Shown here piece after piece: positions 16,098 through 24,495 of a stretch of 38,514 nt of DNA. Origin of the DNA: Candidatus Omnitrophota bacterium (GTDB lineage Bacteria > Ratteibacteria > UBA8468 > B48-G9 > JAFGKM01); NCBI GenBank assembly GCA_023818645.1, contig JAMWCJ010000008.1, forward strand, positions 1-38,514, in the 5' to 3' direction. Within the stretch, counting starts at the first letter, position 1. Each line of letters begins with the position of its first letter. The notes under the pieces were generated by a model. It had not been told where the DNA came from. It searched no databases and saw only the letters and a program-made list of their open reading frames with translations. Position numbers and translations under genes: made by a program.

Positions 16098-16103
16098 ATT
16101 ATA
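16098..16103 (-). promoter_or_regulatory. Possible -10 box for the kinase operon
   Basis: TATAAT on the minus strand, 23 bases upstream of the chosen TTG start, which gives a short leader containing GAGGAG. No convincing -35 hexamer is seen at normal spacing, so this is a weak call in A+T-rich DNA. Confidence 0.3.
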
Positions 16104-16183
16104 AACTATTTTTTTTTACTTTAAAATATTTCTCTTTTTAAAAATTACAGGTAGAATAAAAATAAGAAAAAGAAAAATTCAAA

Positions 16184-16816
16184 ATGGTAAGCATTGATAC
16201 TCTGAAAGAAATTAGAAAAGTTAGTGTGTTTATAGATAATGAAAAAATAAATGGAGAAATAATTGATATTGACAAATGGGGGAAGATGATAATTTCTGTC
16301 CCCCAAATAAAAAAGACAATTCCAGTAGAACTTGGTAAAAGAGGAGAAATATTTTTTGAAAAGGATGGAGTAGAATATTTTATTTCAGGAAAGATATTTT
16401 CTCAAGGGACTACAAGAATGATATTTCTACCTGAAACAGATATTTTGACTGAAAAAAGAAGAAAGGAAAGATTTGAAACACCATTTATTAAGTCCGATTT
16501 AATAAAACTTTCAGGTAGATTTCATAAAGAAATAATAACAGGAAATATTATAAATATCTCTCTTTCTGGAGTAAAAATTGAAACAAATATACCATTAATT
16601 GAAAATTCTATTTATGAGTTAAGGACTACTTTTGTTATAGCACATAAAAGTTATTTCTTCAGGGCAAAATGTAAATCAATATATTCAAAAAAAATGAGAA
16701 ATGTTTTTTTAAGTGGACTTGAATTTATTGAAATTGATTATTTTTCTCAGGAAAATTTGAATAAATATATTAAATACCTTTTAAATCAACTAAAAAAAGA
16801 TGCGTTAAATTTCTAA
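16184..16816 (+). CDS. PilZ domain protein, YcgR-like architecture
   Basis: A 210-residue protein with an N-terminal beta-rich domain resembling the YcgR N-terminal domain (residues 1-95) and a C-terminal PilZ domain. The c-di-GMP-binding signature is visible: RRKERF near residue 93 (RxxxR) and NISLSGVKIE near 126 (the NxSxxG element). It therefore probably binds c-di-GMP and tunes motility or surface appendages. It is convergent with the GspE/PilB ATPase gene and their stop codons overlap (16813-16816). The pseudopilin genes lie just beyond, so a role in pilus or secretion control is likely. No membrane segment is present. Confidence 0.85.
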   Translation: MVSIDTLKEIRKVSVFIDNEKINGEIIDIDKWGKMIISVPQIKKTIPVELGKRGEIFFEKDGVEYFISGKIFSQGTTRMIFLPETDILTEKRRKERFETPFIKSDLIKLSGRFHKEIITGNIINISLSGVKIETNIPLIENSIYELRTTFVIAHKSYFFRAKCKSIYSKKMRNVFLSGLEFIEIDYFSQENLNKYIKYLLNQLKKDALNF

Positions 16817-18489
16817 TCCTCTTTTCTTGTTGTATAAAGAACTTCTGAAATTGTTGTTATTCCTGCAAGAACTTTTTTTATACCGTCTTCCCTTAAAGTT
16901 TCCATACCAGATTTCCTTGCAACTTCCTTTATTTCTGAAAAATCAGGATTTTTTATAATCACTCTTCTTAATTCTTCATTTATAACCATTAATTCAAAAA
17001 TTCCAGTCCTGCCACCATATCCAGTTCCATTACATATATGACAACCCTTACCTCTATAAAATTTTAAATTTTCTTTTTCAGTTAAAGATGGTTCAAGCAT
17101 TTTCACTTCTTCAAGATAAGGTTTATATTCCTCTTTACATGAATTACATATACTTCTTACAAGTCGCTGATTTAATACTCCTATCAAAGAAGAAGAAATT
17201 AAATATGGTTCAACTCCCATATCTAAAAGTCGTATAATTGCTCCTGGAGCTGTATTTGTATGTAAAGTTGATAAGACTAAATGACCTGTTTGTGCTGCTC
17301 TAAAAGCAATTTCTGCTGTTTCTATATCTCTTATCTCTCCAACCATCACTATGTCAGGATCCTGGCGTAAAATTGACCTTAGTGCAATTGAAAAAGTTAA
17401 ACCTGCCTTTGGATTTATCTGTGTCTGATTGACATTTTTAAGATGGTATTCTACAGGGTCTTCAACGGTTATAATTTTTCTATGAATACTATCAAGTTCA
17501 TTTAATGAAGAATATAAAGTTGTCGTCTTTCCACTTCCTGTAGGTCCTGTAACTAAAATCATACCATATGGTTCATCAAGAAGAATTCTCCATCTATGAA
17601 GAACCTCAGGAAAGAAACCGAGTTGTTCCAATCCCGAAATTATATTTTTTTTATCAAGAACTCTTAAAGCAACCATTTCTCCAAAAATAGTTGGGAAAGT
17701 AGAAACTCTTAAATCAACATCCCTACTATAAAGTTTCATCTTAAAATAGCCGTCCTGTGGAACCCTTTTTTCTGCAATATCAAGATTTGAAAGAACTTTT
17801 ATATGAGACACAATAGATGAATAAAGTTCAAGTGGTGGAGGCGGAAATTCATAAAGAAGACCATTTATTCTATACCTTAATCTTAAGCCCTCTTCCTCTA
17901 TTTCAAGATGAATATCTGTTGCTTTTAATTCAATTGCTTTTGAAACAAGTTCTTCAACAATAGTCACTGCCGAAGATTCTGAAACTTCCCTTACTCTTAT
18001 TGGTTTAAAAACCCTTTCAGGCATATCCTTTTTTTCTAAAGGTGAAATAACATCAATACTACCTTGAGATATCATTGTTTCTATTATCTCTTTTATTTCG
18101 TATTCCTTTGCTAACCTTGTCTCAATTTCCATTCCCGATATTTTCCTTATTTCATTTATAACTTCTTCATCGGTTGGGTCAACCATTGCACAGACAATTT
18201 TATTATTTCCTTTAAATATTGGAACAACTCTATATTTTCTACAGGTAAATTCAGGAAGTAATTTTAAAATCTCCTTATCTATATTCATTTGATTTAATTG
18301 AACTGGAATAGATTTAAGTTCTTTTAAAACAAAATTATACCATCTTTCAGCAGAAATAAGGCCAAATTTTATAAGCAAATAGCCAAAAGGACTACCTGTT
18401 TTTTCTTTCTCTTTTAAAACTATTTCTATCTGATCGTCTCTTATATTCTCTTTTTCTTTTAAAATTTTTATAATTTCTTGTTTTTTCAT
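16813..18489 (-). CDS. Type II secretion/type IV pilus assembly ATPase (GspE/PilB family)
   Basis: A 558-residue hexameric ATPase that powers pseudopilus or pilus extension at the inner membrane. An N-terminal MshEN/GspE-N type domain (residues 1-150) precedes the ATPase core. Visible motifs are Walker A GPTGSGKT at about 315-322, the Asp box ITVEDPVEY, Walker B DPDIVMVGEIRD, the His box GHLVLSTLHTN, and a four-Cys zinc site (CNSC, then CHIC with NGTGYGGRTG). All are intact. The length suits GspE or PilB; the two cannot be separated by sequence alone. It is third in a run with the phosphomannomutase and a small Cys protein, and lies close to a GspG-like pseudopilin. MshEN domains can bind c-di-GMP, and a PilZ protein is encoded next door. 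Confidence 0.94.
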   Translation of the reverse strand: MKKQEIIKILKEKENIRDDQIEIVLKEKEKTGSPFGYLLIKFGLISAERWYNFVLKELKSIPVQLNQMNIDKEILKLLPEFTCRKYRVVPIFKGNNKIVCAMVDPTDEEVINEIRKISGMEIETRLAKEYEIKEIIETMISQGSIDVISPLEKKDMPERVFKPIRVREVSESSAVTIVEELVSKAIELKATDIHLEIEEEGLRLRYRINGLLYEFPPPPLELYSSIVSHIKVLSNLDIAEKRVPQDGYFKMKLYSRDVDLRVSTFPTIFGEMVALRVLDKKNIISGLEQLGFFPEVLHRWRILLDEPYGMILVTGPTGSGKTTTLYSSLNELDSIHRKIITVEDPVEYHLKNVNQTQINPKAGLTFSIALRSILRQDPDIVMVGEIRDIETAEIAFRAAQTGHLVLSTLHTNTAPGAIIRLLDMGVEPYLISSSLIGVLNQRLVRSICNSCKEEYKPYLEEVKMLEPSLTEKENLKFYRGKGCHICNGTGYGGRTGIFELMVINEELRRVIIKNPDFSEIKEVARKSGMETLREDGIKKVLAGITTISEVLYTTRKED

Positions 18490-18507
18490 TTAAAATTCAC
18501 TTTCCCA

Positions 18508-18705
18508 TTAAATCTTTTGTCTTAAAATTTCAAGTTTTTCTTCAATAGAAACCAAATGAGTTATTATACAACATTTATTTTTTAAATCCCACCATGCACA
18601 ATTCTCCTCTATACATAAATCAAAATCCTCTATCTGTTCAGGAACTCCAAATGCTGCCTCTCCAAGAGGTCTTTTTTGGGTTCTTAATCTCAAAGGACAT
18701 TTCAT
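18508..18705 (-). CDS. Small cysteine-containing protein of unknown function
   Basis: A 65-residue protein starting at ATG 18705, chosen because GGGGGGTGAG lies just upstream. It begins MKCPLRLRTQ and carries CIEENCAWWD and KCCII in its second half, giving five cysteines that could bind zinc or an iron-sulfur cluster. The Cys-x4-Cys-Ala-Trp-Trp pattern resembles small conserved proteins seen in several anaerobe lineages, but I assign no function. It lies 26 bases after the phosphomannomutase and 18 bases before the GspE/PilB ATPase, in the same direction, so it is part of that operon. Confidence 0.7.
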   Translation of the reverse strand: MKCPLRLRTQKRPLGEAAFGVPEQIEDFDLCIEENCAWWDLKNKCCIITHLVSIEEKLEILRQKI

Positions 18706-18731
18706 AATTCTCACCCCCCCTTTTTTCAAAA

Positions 18732-20081
18732 TTATTTATATTTTTCAATTATCATAAGAAACTCTTCCTCTATTTTATTTAAAATCTCCTCTGTTTCCCC
18801 TTCAATTCTAACTACAAGCGCAGGTTGAGTATTTGATGCCCTTAGTAAAGCCCAACCATAAGGATAATAAACTTTAACTCCGTCAATATCATTTATTTTA
18901 TATTTATCTGAATAGAATTTTTTTACATTTTCAACTATTTCAAATTTCCTATCATCAGGGACTTCAATCCTTATTTCTGGTGTAGAATAATATTTTCTAA
19001 CTCCTTCAAAAAATTCAGAAATCTTTTTATTTTCTTTATCAAGAATTCTCAATAATCTTAAACAGGAATATATTGCATCATCATATCCAAAGTATTCATC
19101 AGCAAAATAAAGATGTCCAGAAAGTTCTCCTGCAATTGGTGCTTTTTCTAAATGAAGTTTATTTTCAATTAAAGAATGCCCTGTCTTCCACATAATTGGA
19201 ATCCCACCAAGTTTTTCTATTTCCTCTTCAAGAGATTTGCTGCATTTAACATCAAAAATAATTTTTGCTCCTTTGTTTTTACTTAGAATATCTTTTGAAT
19301 ATATTATCATTAATTTATCTCCCCAAAGAATCTCTCCATTTTCATCAATTACAGCGAGACGATCTCCATCTCCGTCAAATCCAAAACCACAATCAAGATT
19401 ATATTTTTTAACCGCTTCTATCAAATCTTTTAAATTTTCAGGGACTACAGGGTCTGGTAAATGATTGGGAAAATTGCCATCACTTTCAATATACAAACCA
19501 ATAAATTCAATACCTATTTTTTTGAAAATTTTTTCAACCAAAGGGCCTGTTGTTCCATTTCCTGTATCAATTCCAACTTTTAATTTTTTATTAAATTTAA
19601 ACCTTTCTACCATAAAATTTATATAATTATCTTCTACATTATTTTTTTCAACTTTACCATTACCCTTTTCAAAATCCTCGTTTTCAATTAAATCAGCAAT
19701 TTTCTGTATCTCCTTTCCATATAAACTACTTTTTCCGACAACCATTTTAAAACCATTAAAATTGGGTGGATTATGGCTTGCAGTAACCATTATACCTGAG
19801 TCAAAATTAAAAAAATGGACAGAAAAATATAAAACAGGTGTCGGAACAATTCCTATATCTCTTACTTCACATCCTGTGTCAACAAGACCTTTTATTAATT
19901 CTTCTTTTATTTCATTTGTAGTTAATCTATTGTCTCCTCCAACGCAAACACTTTTCATATCTTTTCTTTTAATATAAGTACCAAATGCTTTCCCTATAAA
20001 ATATGGTAGGTCCCCCTTTAAATCCTTTTCATAAATACCTCTTATATCATATTCTCTAAATATTGTTCTGTTTATTCTCAT
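18732..20081 (-). CDS. Phosphomannomutase/phosphoglucomutase
   Basis: A 449-residue alpha-D-phosphohexomutase that interconverts hexose 6- and 1-phosphates for nucleotide-sugar synthesis. Four family sites are visible: TASHNPPNFNG with the phosphorylated Ser, the magnesium loop GFDGDGDR, the sugar-binding GELSGH, and the phosphate-binding RASNTQP near the C-terminus. The N-terminal FREYDIRG is typical of the bacterial ManB/AlgC group. I chose ATG at 20081 rather than 20096 because FREYDIRG normally lies close to the N-terminus. A -10 box ends only six bases upstream of this ATG, so the mRNA may be leaderless. It leads the operon containing the small Cys protein and the GspE/PilB ATPase. Confidence 0.93.
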   Translation of the reverse strand: MRINRTIFREYDIRGIYEKDLKGDLPYFIGKAFGTYIKRKDMKSVCVGGDNRLTTNEIKEELIKGLVDTGCEVRDIGIVPTPVLYFSVHFFNFDSGIMVTASHNPPNFNGFKMVVGKSSLYGKEIQKIADLIENEDFEKGNGKVEKNNVEDNYINFMVERFKFNKKLKVGIDTGNGTTGPLVEKIFKKIGIEFIGLYIESDGNFPNHLPDPVVPENLKDLIEAVKKYNLDCGFGFDGDGDRLAVIDENGEILWGDKLMIIYSKDILSKNKGAKIIFDVKCSKSLEEEIEKLGGIPIMWKTGHSLIENKLHLEKAPIAGELSGHLYFADEYFGYDDAIYSCLRLLRILDKENKKISEFFEGVRKYYSTPEIRIEVPDDRKFEIVENVKKFYSDKYKINDIDGVKVYYPYGWALLRASNTQPALVVRIEGETEEILNKIEEEFLMIIEKYK

Positions 20082-20087
20082 ATAAAA

Positions 20088-20116
20088 ATTATACAAAAAA
20101 AATGAAAAATTGACAA
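20088..20116 (-). promoter_or_regulatory. Promoter of the phosphomannomutase operon
   Basis: On the minus strand TTGTCA (20116-20111) and TATAAT (20093-20088) are separated by 17 bases, a near-consensus sigma-70 promoter. The expected transcription start falls at about 20081, the A of the ATG, which implies a leaderless message. Its -35 box overlaps the -35 box of the opposing pilin promoter. Confidence 0.6.
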
Positions 20117-20139
20117 CAAAGAAAGAAAAAAGGTAAAAT
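20110..20139 (+). promoter_or_regulatory. Promoter of the pseudopilin operon
   Basis: TTGACA at 20110-20115 and TAAAAT at 20134-20139 are 18 bases apart. The -35 hexamer shares bases 20111-20115 with that of the divergent mutase promoter. The predicted transcript would start near 20146, in or just before the AGGAGG ribosome site at 20145-20150, which is very short; a start slightly further upstream is possible. Confidence 0.45.
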
Positions 20140-20155
20140 AAAGTAGGAGGGGAGA

Positions 20156-20881
20156 TTGAAAAAAGGATATATTTTAATTGAAGTTGTGGTAGGAATTTTA
20201 ATTTTCTTGATACTCACAAGTGGAATTTTTTTTGGAGTGAAAAATATTATTGATAGGGCAAAAGTAATGAGTGCAAAAGCCCAAATTTCTCAACTTGCCC
20301 TTTTACTTGAACAGGTAAAAAATGATACAAGTTTTTATCCTGCGTTTCTTTCCGATCTAACTTCAAATTCTCCTCCACGTCTTCAAGAAAAGGGCTGGGA
20401 TGGACCATATACAAAAAAAATTCCACTTGATCCATGGGGAAATCCTTATTTTTATTATATTCCACCAACAACCGTCTTTTCATCCCCAAAATTACCAAGA
20501 GTTTATGGAAAACCAGATGAATATAGAGCAAATTTTCAAGCAATAGAAGGAAAAGGAAGAATAAGGGTTGAAAATTATGGAGTTACATCTTGTTCAATAT
20601 ATATAAATGGGGTTGAGGTTGTTAAAGAAAATGAATTTAGAAATAATCCAAGACCTCAAATTATAGAAAAAGAGATAAATTTATTAGATGCGAATAATAC
20701 TGTAACCTGGGCAAGAAGTACACCTGGTGATTTTCTTTATTTTAGTATAGTTGTTGAAAATATGCCAACAGGCGAATATTTCATATTGGGAAGTTATGGA
20801 AAGGATGGAAAACAAGGAGGGAAATTATATAATAAAGATATTGTTTGGGTTTCAAATAAATATCCAAACTTTCAGGAATAG
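20156..20881 (+). CDS. Type II secretion pseudopilin, GspG-like
   Basis: A 241-residue protein with a type IV pilin-like N-terminus: a short basic leader followed by GYILIEVVVGILIFLILTSG, with the Glu at the fifth position of the mature protein if cleaved after the Gly of KKG. The hydrophobic helix is followed by an alpha/beta head containing DPWGNPYFYY, a hallmark of GspG/major pseudopilins. The C-terminal extension past residue 130 is longer than ordinary GspG and of unknown role. The start is TTG, decided by AGGAGG at 20145-20150. The next gene follows after 9 bases, and the GspE/PilB-type ATPase gene is close by on the other strand. Confidence 0.82.
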   Translation: MKKGYILIEVVVGILIFLILTSGIFFGVKNIIDRAKVMSAKAQISQLALLLEQVKNDTSFYPAFLSDLTSNSPPRLQEKGWDGPYTKKIPLDPWGNPYFYYIPPTTVFSSPKLPRVYGKPDEYRANFQAIEGKGRIRVENYGVTSCSIYINGVEVVKENEFRNNPRPQIIEKEINLLDANNTVTWARSTPGDFLYFSIVVENMPTGEYFILGSYGKDGKQGGKLYNKDIVWVSNKYPNFQE

Positions 20882-20890
20882 GGGTGAAAA

Positions 20891-21337
20891 ATGAAAATAC
20901 AAGAAAGAAGGAGAAAGTATCTTGTTAATAAACCTGTTCAGTTTATATGCAGTGGAATTACAATCTACCTTATTATAGTAGTTATAATGCTTGTTGGAGG
21001 GATTACATATTTTATTACTTTGAATACAATTTTAAATCAACTTGAACTTGAAAATAAAATTATAAATGCTTACGAACTTGTTAGAAACATTAATTTTCTT
21101 TTAGCGAAAAGAATTGGTATTCTTATATTATTACTTATAATTCTTACTTTTTACCTTGAAATTAGATTTCTCCATAGAATTGTTGGGCCATTGTATAGAA
21201 TTGAAAAAGTTTTTAATGAAATTATAGAAGGAAAAGATGTTGAAAAGATAAAATTAAGAAAAAAGGATTTTTTTAAATCCTTTGCTGAAACAGTTAATAA
21301 ATTAATAGATTATATAAATAAAATAAAAAAATCTTAA
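20891..21337 (+). CDS. Two-TM membrane protein with HAMP-like region
   Basis: A 148-residue membrane protein: a basic N-terminus (KIQERRRKYLVNKPVQF), a first transmembrane helix at about 20-45, a short outside loop, a second helix at about 73-95, and a cytoplasmic tail starting IVGPLYRIEKVFNEIIEGKD, which resembles a HAMP linker followed by a short coiled region. It lacks any kinase, cyclase or methyl-accepting output domain, so it would act through a partner. It follows the pseudopilin gene with the ribosome site AGGGGTG. Its stop overlaps the convergent rsfS stop (21334-21337). Confidence 0.7.
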   Translation: MKIQERRRKYLVNKPVQFICSGITIYLIIVVIMLVGGITYFITLNTILNQLELENKIINAYELVRNINFLLAKRIGILILLLIILTFYLEIRFLHRIVGPLYRIEKVFNEIIEGKDVEKIKLRKKDFFKSFAETVNKLIDYINKIKKS

Positions 21338-21672
21338 ACTTCAACGACTTTAGCATCAGCCCACAGTTTTTCAAGTTTATAATAGTTTCTTGTTTCTTCT
21401 AAAAAAATATGGATTATTATTTCACCATAATCTATAACTATCCATTTACCATCTTCTAACCCTTCAATAGATATTGGTTGTTGTTTAAAATTTTCAATTA
21501 TATTTTCTGCTATTGCTTTTGTCTGAATTAATGAATCCCCTGAAGTAATAATAAAATAATCTGTAATCCATGTTAAGTTTTTTAAATCAAGAACTATTAT
21601 CTTTTCCCCTTTTTTATCATTTATTAACATTACTATTTTCTTTATTTTCTTCAGTTCTTCATTACTTCCCAT
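21334..21672 (-). CDS. rsfS: Ribosomal silencing factor RsfS (Iojap family)
   Basis: A 112-residue RsfS protein, which binds uL14 on the large ribosomal subunit and blocks subunit joining when nutrients are low. Family motifs are visible: DLKNLTWITDYFIITSG, EGLEDGKWIVIDYGEIIIHIF and NYYKLEKLWADA. The length is normal. It is the last gene of a four-gene run (DUF362, mnmG, Gfo/Idh, rsfS). A TATAAT box ends six bases before its ATG, so it may also have its own leaderless transcript. Confidence 0.95.
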   Translation of the reverse strand: MGSNEELKKIKKIVMLINDKKGEKIIVLDLKNLTWITDYFIITSGDSLIQTKAIAENIIENFKQQPISIEGLEDGKWIVIDYGEIIIHIFLEETRNYYKLEKLWADAKVVEV

Positions 21673-21678
21673 TGAAAT

Positions 21679-21684
21679 ATTATA
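21679..21684 (-). promoter_or_regulatory. Possible internal -10 box for rsfS
   Basis: TATAAT on the minus strand with exactly six bases between it and the rsfS ATG, the same spacing as at the phosphomannomutase. No good -35 is seen at 16-18 bases, so this is tentative. Confidence 0.3.
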
Positions 21685-21686
21685 CC

Positions 21687-22655
21687 TTAAAAATCTTTAA
21701 CTTTTACAATATTTTTCTCTTTTGCTGAAACTTCAGCGCATAAACAAATTTTTAATATTTTTCTTGCCTCAATTGCTCTTTCTACATTAGTTTCAACTTT
21801 ACTTACTTCTTTCAAAAAATTAAATGTATCAATCTCAATATTCACCTTTTCCATTTCAATTTCTTTTTTTCCCTCTTTCTTATTAATAAAGTAAAGTCTA
21901 CCTCTTTCATAATAAAAAAATCCTCCATCACCTAAAAGTTTAATCCTTGTATCTGAAACATCTTTTATTCCCATACCAAATTCAATTGTTGATAAAAGTC
22001 CTGAACCGAATTTAATATTCATAACAGAAAAAGTTGAAGACATAACTCCTTCTGAAGAATATTCAATATTCTCAAAAACGCTTATTTCTTCAGGATCTTT
22101 AAATAAATCAAGCAATTGACTAACAAAATGAAAGTGTTGCCATAAATATATAGGACCTGACAAAGAGATCTGTGAATACCATCCGGATAAGGAAGAAGAT
22201 ATATAAGAAAGATAATAGAATAATGGCCTTTCTAAAAGATTTAAATTTTTCTTTATTGTATAATGGGGATTTTCAAGAAGTTGTGTTAAACTTACCCAGT
22301 ATACAAGTCTTTTTTCTTTTGCTAAATTTATAAGTTCGTCAAGTTGCTCAATTTTTAAAGTCGGTGGATATTCTACAAGAATATTTTTATTATTTTCAAG
22401 TCCTTTTTTAGTAATTTCATAGTGAGTTGCATTAGGAGTGGAAATTGTTATTGCTTCAATTTCTGGATTATATAATATCTCTTCAAGAGAAGTTGTATAT
22501 TTTATTTGATACTTTTCTGAAAAATTTTTAACCTCCTCTTCAAAAGGTGAATAAACAATTACAGGTTCTCCTATATTACTTTCAAGAATTGATTTTGCCT
22601 GAAAATTCGCTCTTCCACCCGCGCCTATTATTCCAATTTTAATTTTCTTATTCAT
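21687..22655 (-). CDS. Gfo/Idh/MocA family oxidoreductase
   Basis: A 322-residue NAD(P)-dependent dehydrogenase. The N-terminal Rossmann motif is IGIIGAGGRANFQAKS, followed by AITISTPNATHYEITKKGLENNKNIL and the family's Glu-Tyr-Pro (EYPPT) in place of the usual EKP. The C-terminal half is the alpha/beta sheet domain of the family. Substrate cannot be predicted; sugars, inositols or related compounds are typical. No strong ribosome site precedes the ATG. It lies 25 bases after mnmG and 14 bases before rsfS. Confidence 0.85.
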   Translation of the reverse strand: MNKKIKIGIIGAGGRANFQAKSILESNIGEPVIVYSPFEEEVKNFSEKYQIKYTTSLEEILYNPEIEAITISTPNATHYEITKKGLENNKNILVEYPPTLKIEQLDELINLAKEKRLVYWVSLTQLLENPHYTIKKNLNLLERPLFYYLSYISSSLSGWYSQISLSGPIYLWQHFHFVSQLLDLFKDPEEISVFENIEYSSEGVMSSTFSVMNIKFGSGLLSTIEFGMGIKDVSDTRIKLLGDGGFFYYERGRLYFINKKEGKKEIEMEKVNIEIDTFNFLKEVSKVETNVERAIEARKILKICLCAEVSAKEKNIVKVKDF

Positions 22656-22680
22656 TATTCTTATTTAGAATATCATAAAT

Positions 22681-24474
22681 TTAAATTTTAGAAAATTTTT
22701 TAAGATAAATCATAAGGATTGAAATTGCTGAAGGAGTAATACCTGAAATCCTGCTTGCCTGTCCAAGATTTAATGGCTTAAATTTTGAAAGTTTTTCTTT
22801 TATTTCAAGTGATAAACCAGGTATGTTATTATAATCAATATCAGGAGGTATTTTAATCTTTTCAAGATTTCTGAACTCCTCTATCTCTCTTAAATTTCTT
22901 TCAATATAAGGAGCATATTTAATTTCCACTTCAGCAGTAAAGACAGCATCTTCTCTATAACCGTTTACAAAATCAGCAAGTTTAACTCCTGGTTTTTTTA
23001 TATACTCAAAAAGGGATACTGCTTTACTATTTATTTTAATTTTTTTATTTTTCAATTCTTTTTTAATTTTTTCAATCATCTCAACCTTTTCCTTTGTTTT
23101 CTCCCATTCTTCTTTACTTACAAGTCCAAGTTTATAACCAATTTCCCTTAACCTTATATCTGCGTTATCCTCTCTTATTAACAATCTATATTCAACTCTT
23201 GAAGTAAACATCCTGTATGGTTCATCTGTCCCTTTCGTTGTCAAGTCATCAATTAAAACCCCTATATAACTTGTAGTTCTATCAAGAATTAAAGGTTGCA
23301 TATTTTTAACTTTCAAAGAAGCATTTATACCTGCAATCAATCCCTGACATGCTGCCTCTTCATAACCTGTTGTTCCGTTAATTTGTCCTGCTAAAAAAAG
23401 ATTTTCAATAATCTTTGTTTCAAGAGTTGGATATATCTGTAAAGGATTTACAACATCATGTTCAATCCCATAACCATATCTCAAAATTTTCACATTTTCA
23501 AGCCCCTTTATTGTGTGAATAAATTCGTCCTGAACATCAACTGGTAAACTTGTTGAAATTCCATTTGGATAATATACATTTGTATCCTTTCCCTCTGGTT
23601 CTAAAAATATATGATGTCGTGTATGATGAGGGAATTTCACAACTTTATCTTCTAATGAAGGACAGTACCTTACTCCTTTCCCTTTAATTATACCGGTAAA
23701 TAGAGGGCTCCTATCAAGATTTTCTCTTATAATCTTATGTGTCTTTTCATTCGTGTATGTAATATAACAGGGAATTTGTTCAATCTCAATCTTATCTGTT
23801 GAAAATGAAAAAGGTTTTATTTTTTCATCTCCATATTGTGGTGTAAGTAATGAAAAATCAATTGTATTACCATCAATCCTTGCACAGGTTCCTGTCTTAA
23901 ATCTTAAAATTTCAAATCCAATTTCTTTTAGTTTTTCAGAAAGTTTACTTGATTTTTTATCTTCAATCCTTCCGCCTTTAAAACATTCAAGACCTATATG
24001 TATAACTCCATTCAGAAAAGTTCCAGATGCAAGGATTACACATTTTGAAAATATTATTTCTTCCCCATTTATCTCTACTCCAACACAAGTTTTACCTTTA
24101 ATAATTAAATCTGTAACTTCGCCTTCAAAAATTTCAATATTCTTTTCAACTAAATCTACCATATATTCATTATACTTTTTTCTGTCAACCTGAGCCCTTG
24201 TTGACCAAACAGCAGGACCCTTTGAACTATTTAAAGTTCTAAATTGAATAGATGTTTTATCCGTTGCCTTTGCCATCTCTCCACCAAGTGCATCAATCTC
24301 TTTAACAATTTGTCCCTTACCAACTCCCCCAATTGCAGGATTGCAGGACATATATCCAATTTTTTGTTTTTCAAATGTAATGAGTAAAACATCCATCCCC
24401 ATTTTCTTACAGGCAAAAGCACTTTCAATTCCTGAATGGCCTCCACCAATTACAACAATATCATATTTTTTCAT
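22681..24474 (-). CDS. mnmG: tRNA uridine-5-carboxymethylaminomethyl modification enzyme MnmG (GidA)
   Basis: A 597-residue FAD enzyme that, with MnmE, modifies U34 in tRNAs. Visible features: the FAD-binding GGGHSGIESAFACKKMG at the N-terminus, CNPAIGGVGKGQIVKEIDALGG, the later RYCPSLEDKV, the second nucleotide-binding segment LFLAGQINGTTGYEEAACQGLIAG, and the C-terminal helical domain ending SGITPSAISILMIYLKK. The length is slightly short of the usual 620-630. The partner gene mnmE is not in the window. It follows the DUF362 gene by 21 bases. Confidence 0.97.
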   Translation of the reverse strand: MKKYDIVVIGGGHSGIESAFACKKMGMDVLLITFEKQKIGYMSCNPAIGGVGKGQIVKEIDALGGEMAKATDKTSIQFRTLNSSKGPAVWSTRAQVDRKKYNEYMVDLVEKNIEIFEGEVTDLIIKGKTCVGVEINGEEIIFSKCVILASGTFLNGVIHIGLECFKGGRIEDKKSSKLSEKLKEIGFEILRFKTGTCARIDGNTIDFSLLTPQYGDEKIKPFSFSTDKIEIEQIPCYITYTNEKTHKIIRENLDRSPLFTGIIKGKGVRYCPSLEDKVVKFPHHTRHHIFLEPEGKDTNVYYPNGISTSLPVDVQDEFIHTIKGLENVKILRYGYGIEHDVVNPLQIYPTLETKIIENLFLAGQINGTTGYEEAACQGLIAGINASLKVKNMQPLILDRTTSYIGVLIDDLTTKGTDEPYRMFTSRVEYRLLIREDNADIRLREIGYKLGLVSKEEWEKTKEKVEMIEKIKKELKNKKIKINSKAVSLFEYIKKPGVKLADFVNGYREDAVFTAEVEIKYAPYIERNLREIEEFRNLEKIKIPPDIDYNNIPGLSLEIKEKLSKFKPLNLGQASRISGITPSAISILMIYLKKFSKI

Positions 24475-24495
24475 TGTTATTGAATAAATTTAAAA

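Noticed and set aside
18712-18726. Run of C/G near 18717 considered as a frameshift or slippage site
   Set aside because: On the minus strand it is the G-rich ribosome site of the small Cys protein, outside any reading frame that needs shifting.
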